From contig JAPDRN010000048.1 in assembly GCA_030247855.1 (NCBI GenBank), forward strand, positions 124,001-188,000: a stretch of 64,000 bases of DNA. The letters are read 5' to 3'. The notes beneath the pieces are model-generated. The model was not told where the DNA came from, searched no databases, and saw only the letters and a list, made by a program, of their open reading frames with translations. The first letter of the stretch is position 1; the number at the start of each line of letters is the position of its first letter. Source of the stretch: Knufia peltigerae (Eukaryota; Ascomycota; Eurotiomycetes; Chaetothyriales; Trichomeriaceae). Below, piece after piece: positions 10,289-19,810 of the stretch. The translations under genes and the position numbers were made by a program.

Positions 10289-11857
10289 ATGGCCTTATCA
10301 TACCCCAGCAAACCGCTACCCCTGGCGATACAGTCCAAGAACGGAGGCGACAAACCAAACTATGTCATCTTCATGCCAGATCAATTGAGATATGACTCTT
10401 TACACTGCACCGGGGAGGAAGGCAACATCATTCGGACACCCAACATAGACGCCTTCGCAGCCAGAGGGACTCTCTTCGCCAATTGTTTTGTGCAGGCGTC
10501 CGTATGTTCTCAATCACGGTGCAGCATGTTCACCGGTGCGTATCCGCATACCAGCGGTCATCGAAGTATGACCAACCTCATCAAACCGTGGGAGCCCAAC
10601 GTCTTTCGCAGCCTCAAAGAGAATGGCTACCACGTCGCGTGCCTCGCTCCCCGAGGTGACACATTCGCTCCCTCGGTGACCGAGTTGAGCGTGGACGAGT
10701 ATGGCTTTTTGGAAACGCCCGAATTCTCTCCCCGGTTCGCTGGAGGTAAGACTGCAAAGTCCGGGGAAGATGAAAGTATCTGGGGTCGACTCTTCTACAA
10801 GGGACTACGGAACGCCCACGAAGCGCTCGACTATGACGACGCGTGTGTCAAGTCGGCCCTGAAGTGGCTGGAATGCCCTCCGTCCGACAAACCGTGGTGC
10901 CTCTTCATGCCTCTGATATTCCCCCACTGTCCGTTTCAAGTGGAGGAGCCGTACTTCTCCATGTACGACCGTTCCAAGGTGGACCCGATCGCGCCCACAG
11001 AGGAGAAGACGGGCTATGAGCCTCTTTACATGCAAAAGATTCGTGCCCGGTACGGGACGTCAAGGGCGACGCCTGAAATCTGGGCCGAAATCAAAGCCAC
11101 GTACTACGGGATGATCACCCGACTGGACGACCAATTCGGCAAGCTAATCAGCAAGATCGATCGGCTAGGGTTATGGAAGGACACGGTGACCATGTTCTTC
11201 ACGGACCACGGCGAGTACCTGGGCGACTACGGACTGATCGAGAAGTGGCCGTCCGGCTTGTCAGACACTCTCACACACGAGCCTCTGATTGTGGCCGGTG
11301 GAGGTCTGCCTGAAGGAAAGGTGTCGAACGTCATGGCCGAAATGGTCGACCTGGTGCCGACGGTGCTAGAAATGTCTGGGATAGGAGAACATTTCCCACA
11401 CAGTGGTAAGAGTCTGGTTCCGGTGTTGACGCAAGGCGCCACCCAGCACAAGAGGTACGCGTTCACGGAGGGAGGATTCCTGATGAGCGAGGAACCTTTG
11501 CTCGAACAAGGTCCGTATCCTTACGACCTCAAGGGCGCTCTACAGCATGAGGACACCCGTATCGTCGGCAAGGCCGTCAGCATGCGGAACCACGAATGGA
11601 CGTACATATACCGTCTGTACGAGCCGGCGGAACTTTACCACCGGACCAAGGACCCCAAGGAGATGCACAACGTGGCGGCCGAGCCCGAGTTCGCCCCAGT
11701 TGTGCAGATGATGCAAAGCGAGATGTTCAGGTGGATGGTTGGGGAATCGGACTTTTTGCCATGGAACCCGGACCCTCGTGTGCCGCCGTCGGTCGACCTC
11801 AAATCGCCCAAGGACCAGTGGGCTGAACGCGCGGCCAAGGCAGGAGGACATGCTTGA
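10289..11857 (+). CDS. Sulfatase of a different S1 subfamily, C-S-Q-S-R type
   Basis: The chosen ATG at 10289 has a good context (AAGATGG) and gives 522 aa; the frame is open a little further upstream but without an ATG. Residues 25-35 hold the N-Y-V-I-F-M-P-D-Q-L-R segment, with one Asp where the two arylsulfatases have DD. The modification motif reads C-S-Q-S-R from Cys73, followed by C-S-M-F-T-G. This keeps the Cys and Arg of the formylglycine motif but has Gln in place of the usual Pro/Ala. TDHGEYLGDYG near residues 305-315 is the distal metal/substrate segment seen in choline-sulfatase and heparan-type sulfatases. It is clearly a more distant relative than the two AtsA-like enzymes, so it probably removes a different sulfate group. 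No signal peptide is seen. Confidence 0.92.
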   Translation: MALSYPSKPLPLAIQSKNGGDKPNYVIFMPDQLRYDSLHCTGEEGNIIRTPNIDAFAARGTLFANCFVQASVCSQSRCSMFTGAYPHTSGHRSMTNLIKPWEPNVFRSLKENGYHVACLAPRGDTFAPSVTELSVDEYGFLETPEFSPRFAGGKTAKSGEDESIWGRLFYKGLRNAHEALDYDDACVKSALKWLECPPSDKPWCLFMPLIFPHCPFQVEEPYFSMYDRSKVDPIAPTEEKTGYEPLYMQKIRARYGTSRATPEIWAEIKATYYGMITRLDDQFGKLISKIDRLGLWKDTVTMFFTDHGEYLGDYGLIEKWPSGLSDTLTHEPLIVAGGGLPEGKVSNVMAEMVDLVPTVLEMSGIGEHFPHSGKSLVPVLTQGATQHKRYAFTEGGFLMSEEPLLEQGPYPYDLKGALQHEDTRIVGKAVSMRNHEWTYIYRLYEPAELYHRTKDPKEMHNVAAEPEFAPVVQMMQSEMFRWMVGESDFLPWNPDPRVPPSVDLKSPKDQWAERAAKAGGHA

Positions 11858-12251
11858 AAGCAGGTTTTGTCTGCGAACATTTATGAGACCAAGGTCGGGT
11901 CCTTGCAAGTTGTCATTCTATTTGAAAAGAGTACCTGAGCCATAGAAGAGAACTCTTGACTAGGTAGTGATGTATCATTAATCCGAATTGAATGTTCATG
12001 TGTCTATTTTACAGTGTAATATGATGGGGCGCAAATCCCAGATTCGCTGTCCCTTGTTATGTTACAGAACCCAAATATGTTACAAGTGTGCCTGTAGTGT
12101 GACCATCTTGTCAAGTTGAATCCACAGACGCAACCCTGTCTCTAACAATGTGATAGAAAGAGTGCCATCGCGCATCGAGTTTCTATTTTCCTTTTGATTT
12201 TGACAGAAGTGGTGGCCTGGGGAACAATGCGAGATCTCTCTCAACCTATTT
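11858..12251. other. Convergent 3' spacer
   Basis: This AT-rich spacer lies between the stop of the third sulfatase and the stop of the minus-strand regulator-like gene. Nothing else is recognised. Confidence 0.4.
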
Positions 12252-13331
12252 TTAGATCTCTCCGATAAAACGACTTAGGTTTGGTAATACAAAGGGTTCG
12301 CCTCTGGGGAACGAGGAATCCCGTAGGTGGAGATAGGTATTCAAGAGAAAGGCCGAGTTCGTGTCGATGAACAACAAGAGACGGGCGAGAAAGCCGTCGA
12401 GACCCAAGCTGGCCAGGCCGCCGCCGCGTGCTTTCAACATCTCCTCCACGCCGCCCATGTGGCAGTGGTAGGAGTGTTCGTCTCCCCAGATGGCCTCGTA
12501 GCTGGCCATCTTGGCCGTGGCGGCGATGAGTTCGTCTCGCACCACCGCCGTGCCCGTTCCACCCTCGGACGACGACGCGGCGACGTGGGCGCCGATGCCG
12601 GCCAGGGCCCGCTGCTTGAGGAGTAGGATGGTCGGGGCGAACGCGACGTCTTCCCGTTGAGCCGCGTAGTGGGAAGCCGAAAACAACACGATCACCTGGA
12701 ACAACAGGGGCGAGTGGATCACCATGGGGAACCACCGAGTCTTCAAAAGTGCCGTGTTACCGTCCCCGTCGACCTCGGGGATCGCCACCGCCAGGTGTTG
12801 GAGGTAATGTTGGAGGACGACGGGGACAAAAGGTTCGTGGTAAACCGGTGACTTTGACGCCGGAATCAGCGCCGCCGTTCCCGACAAAAAGGAAGAACTG
12901 GAAGGAGGAGTAGGATGAGGATGGCATCGGCGACGCGCTGCAGAACGACCCTTTTGTCGTCGAGCTCGAAAGTGTTGTGAAGATTCTGGTGTGGTGGTCG
13001 ACTCTGTTGTCTCTAGTTCTGGCTCCGTCTCAACCTCTTCGACGGTTGTCTGTGTCGTGGTGACCTGAAAGGTCCAGTTGAGGGTGTGACGGTATCGTTT
13101 GCGTCTCTTTGCGGCCGCCTTGTGCGAAGAAGAAGGAGAGGACGATGACGACGACGTGTGTTTCTTGCTGTCATTGTTGCGGTCGTTGTTCTCCAGATTC
13201 CCGTCATCTCCGCCTCCTGAAGAACCTCCACCGGCTTTGGCGGCGTGAGACCTGACTTGTCGCCTTACGTGGGACGGTGGGAATCCATTGACCAGTGGAA
13301 TGTTGACAAACTCCAAAATGGGACGAGTCAT
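12252..13331 (-). CDS. Fungal transcription-factor-like protein without a visible DNA-binding domain
   Basis: The first in-frame ATG is at 13331; it gives 359 aa ending F-I-G-E-I. The start M-T-R-P-I-L-E-F-V-N plus an R-S-H-A-A-K segment matches the N-terminal pattern of a common fungal family with a middle/C-terminal fungal transcription-factor region. No Cys-rich zinc cluster is present. A basic, Ser-rich low-complexity stretch (about residues 25-130) separates this from a helical C-terminal region with a conserved-looking H-Y-L-Q-H-L-A and G-G-V-E-E-M-L-K-A-R-G-G pattern. It borders the sulfatase cluster and could be a co-regulator, but it offers no obvious way to read the CGG sites. A further 3' exon cannot be excluded, as the frame ends rather early for the family. 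Confidence 0.7.
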   Translation of the reverse strand: MTRPILEFVNIPLVNGFPPSHVRRQVRSHAAKAGGGSSGGGDDGNLENNDRNNDSKKHTSSSSSSPSSSHKAAAKRRKRYRHTLNWTFQVTTTQTTVEEVETEPELETTESTTTPESSQHFRARRQKGRSAARRRCHPHPTPPSSSSFLSGTAALIPASKSPVYHEPFVPVVLQHYLQHLAVAIPEVDGDGNTALLKTRWFPMVIHSPLLFQVIVLFSASHYAAQREDVAFAPTILLLKQRALAGIGAHVAASSSEGGTGTAVVRDELIAATAKMASYEAIWGDEHSYHCHMGGVEEMLKARGGGLASLGLDGFLARLLLFIDTNSAFLLNTYLHLRDSSFPRGEPFVLPNLSRFIGEI

Positions 13332-13890
13332 ACTGTACTCGTAACGAACATGACTGGCATTGACCAAAAAAAAAGATCACGGACGGTGACAGTAACAGTG
13401 ATGGATGTGGTTTCTAGCTACAGTAGCACAGACGATCTTTTCTGTTGTTTCGTTTCACGGATGAAGTCATCTCTAGATCCGAAGATTCGCGAAAAGTGGC
13501 TTGAAGCCTTTGGTTACGTAAGTATCTCCCGGTCAAGACTTTTTTGTCTTGGCCCCTCGTCAGCAATATTTACCAGAGAATCTCGAATCGAGTTGATTTA
13601 AAAACAATTTTCCTTTCACATAAGGAGGAAAATCACAGAGTACATGGTATGTAAAACATGGATCGCATTCCCTCACAGAAAAATATCAACTAGAATGGTT
13701 CGAGGTCAGGCAAAATCACCAAGTGTTTCTCAAGGAGAATTGCCGCATATGCATCCAAAACCCCAACGAATATCGTCCATGCTAGAGTCGATGCCCCCGA
13801 ACAACAGGGTTGAATCTAAAGGCTGGCTGAGAAATCCTGACAGGTTCATCGTCTCGTTGAGCACCTTTTCCTGCAAGAATGATCAACCTC
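13332..13890. other. Intergenic DNA
   Basis: It comprises the promoter side of the regulator-like gene and the 3' flank of the SDR gene. No gene, RNA or repeat is recognised. Confidence 0.4.
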
Positions 13891-14914
13891 TTAACGGCTC
13901 GTGTATCCTCCGTTGGCAAAGAGGGTTTGGCCTATCATCGGAGTAATTCTAGGTTAGCAATTGATTTTCAATTTGCGCTACAAGATTCGAACACATATGG
14001 GAAAGATCAGGTTCGAGGGCGTTCAAACATACCATTGATCCATGCACCTTCTGTGCAAAGGAATTTGTAGATGGGCGCAATATCGGTCACAAGAGTCAAT
14101 CGTCCATCGATGGCATTGGACTTGTGGAATGCCACTGCTTCGGGAGTTTCCTGGCCATAGAAGAAGGCTAGATATGGTGGTCAGAGGAAATGCCTTGGGA
14201 GTAGAAGTGGAAACGAATGGGAAATATGTCAAGGGTCTGGACAAAGGCGGGGGTTGGCTCAGGAATGGCTTACGAGTATCCTGTGTCGGTTGTTAGTTTT
14301 ATATCGACCGAATTGACGGGAGCGGAAAGGAGAACACTAACCATGGGTCCAGGGGCCACAGCGTTGACGCTGATGCTCTTGGGCATCAACTCTTTACTCA
14401 AACCTTTGGTGAAATACTCAACCGGAGCTTTCGATCCCTGATAGCTCGAGTACAGCGGTGTGTAGGCGGCCAGCAGACTGGTGACCGTGTTGATGATCTT
14501 GCCACCTTGACTGACGCGTTTGGCGGCTTCTTGGGTGATGAAGAAGGCGGATTTGGAGTTGACGGCGAACATTTCGTCGTATTCCTTCTCCGAGATCTCG
14601 GCCAGAGGCTTCTTCAGCACTTTCCCGACGGTGTTGATGACGATGTCGACCTTGCCGCCAAAGTCCTTTTGTACGGCGTCGAAGAGCGCCGTGACGTTCG
14701 AGACTTTGGTGAGGTCGCCCTGATACGTCTTCACCTTGATGTTGCTGTGTTTGGACGACATCTGGTCCGCAAAGGATTCGGTTGCATCCTTGGACGATGC
14801 CGAGTTGTAGTGCAAGGCCAGATGGGCTCCTTCGGCGGCGAAGAGGCTCGCAATCGCGGCACCCAAGTTTTTCCCACCGCCAGTGATGAGGGTGACTTTA
14901 CCGGAGAGAGACAT
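13891..14914 (-). CDS. Short-chain dehydrogenase/reductase with a 7-nt micro-exon
   Basis: Exons on the minus strand are 14914-14342, 14280-14274 (7 nt, GATACTC), 14167-14033 and 13931-13891. Introns are 61, 106 and 101 bp. The total is 756 nt and 251 aa. Evidence for the micro-exon: joining it restores G-P-M-D-T-P-F-F-Y-G, the expected SDR segment after the V-A-P-G-P-M motif, in phase on both sides. The nucleotide-binding motif is T-G-G-G-K-N-L-G (11-18). The catalytic residues are Ser145/146, Tyr158 and Lys162 (Y-Q-G-S-K). The C-terminus ends with Q-T-L-F-A-N-G-G-Y, as in many fungal SDRs. It is a soluble NAD(P)-dependent oxidoreductase with unknown substrate. It may serve the neighbouring sulfatase/glycosidase cluster, but no shared motif was seen in its promoter. 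Confidence 0.9.
14274..14280 (-). other. 7-nt micro-exon of the SDR gene
   Basis: The exon GATACTC is flanked by ...CCGACACAG upstream and GTAAGC downstream on the minus strand. It encodes Asp-Thr plus the first base of a Pro codon. Skipping it shifts the frame. Confidence 0.8.
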
Positions 14915-15941
14915 TTTAGGATTTGAACGGAATTATGGCGAAAGATTAGTGGCGTGAATACCCGAGTTGAGGACCCGTACTGTAGGGAGAACTGTGTAAA
15001 GGGCTTGTCCAAGAATCTCGGGGACACTCTCCCCCAGTGACGGTGGCCCGTCCATTTTTATATACGTTTGATCAGTCTCAGCAGCTCTCAATCGAGCCAC
15101 ACCGAAGAGATCTGCTCTTCTCTCATCGTTGTATCCGACGTCGTATTCAACTCCGTGCGTACAGCTGTGACGACGGGCCAGTGACGCTGGATGGCACCCA
15201 AGAAGCAACACTTCTTTTGGAGGGTCTAACCGAATGCGTATAATGCAGGTGGTCACTAGTCTGGTGCACCGACCGAGGGGGATCAACGAGGGTGGGCCCA
15301 ACCCTGTTCTTCCCCACCAAACACCGTTCCTGGTTCCTTTTGCTGATAATACCAAGAGAAAGAATTCCCAGACTCCGAAAAGTCTGAGAAGCCAAAGGTA
15401 GGTTGAGCGTTGTAGGAGCTGTGGGAGGGAAACAGGAAACTCCTATCTCCGAGTACACCTGGAATTTGTCTTCTCACGTACGAGGCAACTCCGAAATTCG
15501 AGGATCTTCGAGGACCTGGAAATGCTGTGGCCACCTTCTGGTGACGTTCTATAGGTTGCAAGATGTACAAAGCATTGAGCACCAGGATAGTTCTGTATCG
15601 GGCCTTTTTTGACTGGTGGTATTTGTAGGCCTACTAGAAACTCCTGGAACAACGCGATGTCGGCGCTTCACGATATTTCACAACCAAGGAAGAGTTCAAA
15701 ATAGCTTCTGCGCATCGGGCAAGAGCGTGATGCAATTCATTGTGCTTCATACACATACTGCAGGCCAGAGGTTTGTAAGCAGACCCTTTGGTAAAACTGT
15801 AGTTCTTTAATGCACGACAGATGCCTGCCGACCTGATACCTGCCATCTTCTAGTTTGTGGACCCTGGGTGGCCGCGCATCCATGGTCCAACTGGACTGAG
15901 AAGAAATTTCCCATGATTGTGTGATAGCCTGCCATGGGTAT
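14915..15941. other. Intergenic DNA
   Basis: There are 1.0 kb between the SDR start and the stop of the next minus-strand gene. Only short open frames without recognisable content are present. Confidence 0.4.
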
Positions 15942-17132
15942 TCACATTTCGACCAGAACTCTGACCTCACTATCCATCCAGTCAACCACACCAGCATTTA
16001 TCAAGGCAACCATCCACTCTCCATCGTTGAGAACTGTTACAAGGCCATCAGCCAGCCAGACTTGAACAACCGGGCGGCGATCTTTGCGTGTAACCCTGTT
16101 ACCAGTAGCAGCCCTATATCTCCGGCTGACCTGGTCCATCAGTGTTGCTAAACTGGGTGCAGTCTCTGGTGTTAACTCAAAACGCGGAATCACTCGTCTA
16201 CGAGCACCACCGGTGTTTGAGACCACGTTGACGTAGATGACGATCGTTTGCTTGAACGCTGTTCTCGGCTGAGAAGGACTCGTCGCTACAATTGCATCGT
16301 CGTTTGGGACTATCGATGACGGTTCGGCCACCTCCCAGGAGAGTGTTTCAGACCCAGTCACAGGCCTCGAAGTATCCTCCGAGGCAATAGGCGCTATGTT
16401 AGCCGGCTCCGGGGTTTGAGTGTCAGGCATTGCCACATCGATTTGAGAAATCGTACGCTCATTCTGTTCGCGGATTAACCGTGCTGTGGTCTGATACTGG
16501 GCTGGTCTTTGTCTCCTGTGTCTGGTAGCATACGTGTAAATGCGCTGCCGTTCGTTTGTGACCAATTTTCGTATCAAAGGCAGCATGTTCTTGATGATGG
16601 TCTCGCCATGCTCGGGCCAGATCAATGTCCGCGGCCGCTCAGCGTCTCCAGGTCCGAAGAATTTGTCGCCATTTCCATGTTCAGACAGGAAACTTTCCGC
16701 ACATTTCCATAACCTCAGCCTTATATCTGCTGCTGTCCCAGAGGAAGACTTATGCCTAATTACTTCCATGCGCTCAGGATGGTCCTCGTCGAACAGGAAT
16801 ATCTTGGCAGCAACCTGCAGGCGTCGGAAATCTTCAGGTGCAAGATCCAAGGATTCGAAGACATTGGCCGACGAAGATTTGTGACTCCTGCTCTTGGAGG
16901 GTGGTTCACGAAAGAGGACCGAACCGGAATATCGACGGTTGAGGCTGTTGGGCTCGGCCGCAGGATCAGGAGCATCGCCTAGGGCCTCCGGAGGCAACAT
17001 AGACTCATAGTGATTGTAGCTTTCATCATACTTAACATACACAACTCTTTCCGCGTGTTCATCCGCTGCAGCAGGTGCGGCTTGAACCAGTCCAGCAAGG
17101 TGAGCATCGTTCGGATAGGTCGAGTCCGTCAT
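15942..17132 (-). CDS. Fungal hypothetical protein with a conserved-looking C-terminal domain
   Basis: The frame is open upstream to 17402, but the first ATG is at 17132, giving 396 aa. I do not recognise a named family. The N-terminal half is Ser/Pro/Glu-rich and probably disordered. Residues about 140-230 are mixed charged and helical, with a basic segment R-H-R-R-Q-R-P. The last 100 residues look folded: beta-type strands I-V-I-Y-V-N-V-V, a charged R-R-R-V-I-P-R-F-E-L segment and V-Q-V-W-L-A-D-G, resembling a ubiquitin-like or PB1-like fold. No signal peptide or membrane segment is present. It is divergent from the MFS transporter at 17.5 kb. No function is claimed. Confidence 0.7.
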   Translation of the reverse strand: MTDSTYPNDAHLAGLVQAAPAAADEHAERVVYVKYDESYNHYESMLPPEALGDAPDPAAEPNSLNRRYSGSVLFREPPSKSRSHKSSSANVFESLDLAPEDFRRLQVAAKIFLFDEDHPERMEVIRHKSSSGTAADIRLRLWKCAESFLSEHGNGDKFFGPGDAERPRTLIWPEHGETIIKNMLPLIRKLVTNERQRIYTYATRHRRQRPAQYQTTARLIREQNERTISQIDVAMPDTQTPEPANIAPIASEDTSRPVTGSETLSWEVAEPSSIVPNDDAIVATSPSQPRTAFKQTIVIYVNVVSNTGGARRRVIPRFELTPETAPSLATLMDQVSRRYRAATGNRVTRKDRRPVVQVWLADGLVTVLNDGEWMVALINAGVVDWMDSEVRVLVEM

Positions 17133-17551
17133 GGTGTTGGCCTTGGACCTCCAGTCCAGGCTACCAGGCCATGGGCCCGATCCAGAAGCAGTATTAGGTG
17201 CAAACACTTGTCCAGCGCGAGGCTGGAGATGTGTCGTGAGCCCAACTCCAAATGTTTGATGGGTTTGACGAGTCGTAGAAGATGGCGGTGAATTGTCCAA
17301 ATTCGCCCAGACCGCGCTAAGAGAGAGCCAGCTTGAGCTAGTCCTAGTATGGTTAGAGGTCAGCCGATTGAAACAACCTCCGAAAGTCGATGACAACAGC
17401 AACAGTATCAGCGACAGCGAGATGATGCCTCTTTGCCATACACCTATTATAAATGATTGAGAGATTTACTTGAACTCGGCTCTTTGACCGTGCTAACGAG
17501 CCTGCCGTTATACTCTGTACCGAGCCGTACAAGCCCGCGACAACCGGCATC
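17133..17551. other. Divergent intergenic DNA, probably including a 5' exon of the transporter
   Basis: The frame of the transporter stays open upstream of its first ATG back to about 17474 and reads T-E-P-Y-K-P-A-T-T-G-I before the Met, typical of the family. An acceptor at 17523-17524 preceded by GCTAAC suggests an additional 5' exon that I could not place. Confidence 0.45.
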
Positions 17552-19304
17552 ATGATGTTCGGGGCTACGAAGCTGCAGGTAGCTACGTATCTGCTGGGCG
17601 TCTGTCCATTCTCCATTGCGTTCCTGGTCTTCATGAACTCGGAAGTCTCATTCGTCATCACTGACCTAATCGGAAAAGATCGTGGAGTTGGCGATGCAGT
17701 CGGCACCCTGGGTTTTGCAGACGAATTGGTTGCCCTCGTTGCCTGCCCGTTATGGGGTGTCCTATCCGATCGCATGGGTTTGCGATTTGTGAGGCTTCTT
17801 GTCTAAAGCCTGGCGAGACCACATTGCTAATTTCCTCTAGGTATGTGTCGTCGGATATTTGATCATTTGCCTAGCTTTAGCGCTCTTCGTCCAGGCACGT
17901 AACGTCTACCCTCAGCTTCTTCTAGCTCGGCTGCTTTTTAGCCTAGGGGGTGCCGCGGCGTCGACAATGGTCACTGCTATTTTGCCTGCTGTTGCTGGCT
18001 CTCCGAACAAACCGACGGGCCAACTGAGACATTCCAGGGTGATACAGATCTTCGGCAACACTACTCATATCTCAAGTCCGTCGATTGCTTCCGAATCGAC
18101 CATCACTCCGGAGCGCTTCCTCTCTCGCGCATCTCAGCGTCAGAACGGCCGTAACAAGTCCGAAGGAGACTCTCAACTGGCATCCTCTACTAGCAAGATT
18201 GCAGGATTTGTTGGTATGGGTGCAGGCACTGGTGCTCTGATCGCATTAGGCCTTTTCCTTCCTCTCCCAGCCAAGTTTCAATACGCTGGAGTAGGACAAA
18301 AGGCTGCACTGAAATACAGCTTCTATGTTGTTGCGGCTGTGGCGTTTGTGTTGGCCTTATGTTGCTTGTTTGGACTTGGCAATCTACAGACTCAAGTCGA
18401 AGCCAGTCAAGTCAAAGACAGTGATGATCAACAACGAAAGTCCAGACTACCCAGCATCAGCGACATCCGCCAGATGATGGAAAACTTCAAAGTGGCAATC
18501 ATTGTTGGCTTTGAACGCTCAGAGATTGCCATTGGCTACCTTGGAGGTTTTGTGGCTCGCGCTTCCTCGGTCGCCATCTCACTCTTCATCCCCCTTTTGG
18601 TCAATGCTACCTTTCACAACTCGGGATTATGCAATGTTGATGGCAATGAACATGATCCCAATGGTCTTCCCGATATCAAGAAAAGATGTCCCCGTGCCTA
18701 TGTTGTCGCCGCTGAGCTAACGGGTGTCTCACAAATGATAGCTCTGATATGCGCCCCTCTCTTCGGTTACTGGTGCGCCAGAGTATCTCGAAAGCAGATC
18801 CCGCTTCTGTTCGCTTCAATATCTGGTATCGTGGGCTACCCCCTTTTTGCCAATGTCTTTCATCCGCGAAACTCAACAGCTGCTGCCCTCTTCGTTGACT
18901 TTTTCGCGGTCAGCCTCATCGGAGTCAGTCAGATTGGAGCAATAGTTTGCAGCTTGGGAACCTTGAGCACAGGTGTACTCCTGGAAAACCCAAGAACGAC
19001 AAAACGAACTTCCATCGTCGATGCAAACGGGGACAACACGGAAGCCAACGAAGGACAGCCGCTTCTACCCAGCGGTCGACAAAACAACAAAAGCTCGTCT
19101 TTGTCGACTCTTAAGGGCTCAGTTGCTGGCGTCTACTCCCTATACGGCGGCCTTGCAATCTTGATTTTAACCAAAGTGGGAGGCCTGCTGTTTGATAAAG
19201 TATCATTAACAGCTCCATTCTATATTATGGCTGCATTCAATGCAGTTCTCATGGTTGCTTGTTTGGTTCAGAGTCTGCTCGGCGTCAACTCCAACCATGT
19301 GTAG
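17552..19304 (+). CDS. Major facilitator superfamily transporter
   Basis: Coding segments are 17552-17788 and 17841-19304, with a 52-bp intron (GTGAGG...CTCTAG). They give at least 566 aa. The N-terminal segment MMFGATKLQVATYLLG and the loop W-G-V-L-S-D-R-M-G-L-R are MFS hallmarks. A further loop holds N-K-P-T-G-Q. The second half has more hydrophobic segments separated by a long hydrophilic loop (residues about 180-240) and a Cys-containing extracellular loop. The true start is probably further upstream, because the residues just before the ATG (E-P-Y-K-P-A-T-T-G) are also coding-like. The substrate is unknown. The protein acts in a membrane and is not of the sugar-porter type seen at 4.9 kb. 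Confidence 0.85.
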
Positions 19305-19810
19305 TTATCCAGGGCTTCTCTTATCGAACAGATTCAACACCGTCATTTTCCTGTACGTTGGGTGTGATCATCTATGATCGGAATAATCGGAATCACCGCC
19401 GTTCGGACTGCCTGAGAAACCTGACTGTTCTGACTTACCGTTCTCCGGTGTCAGCTATGCAAGGCTTACCTCGCTCATCTCAGCTCTCAGTGGTTGTTCT
19501 AGGTCAATACTGCCGTCACATCCGTCACACTTCATCTCAAAAGCAATTGCTGTCGCGAAAACAAGTCTAGATCCAGCCTAGCTGTTAGGACTGTGGCAGC
19601 TGCATGTACATGGCATGACCCTCCTATACCAGCCATGATGATATAGGGCTGCGACGAATTTGACGACTCTACACTCCGCGTCGTGGATCTATCATACAAC
19701 ATCTGATCTCGGCCGTTGACGCGGGTCAGATTTTGGCTGCACAACAGAAGTCTTACTTCACCAAGTGTCATCGCAGGCCCTGACCTGGGCATGTCCTTCG
19801 TACTATATGT
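19305..19810. other. Convergent 3' spacer
   Basis: It lies between the transporter stop and the amidohydrolase stop. No feature is recognised. Confidence 0.4.

Noticed and set aside
12241..12735. A 164-codon minus-strand frame overlapping the regulator-like gene
   Set aside because: It is a shadow in another frame of the 12252-13331 coding sequence.
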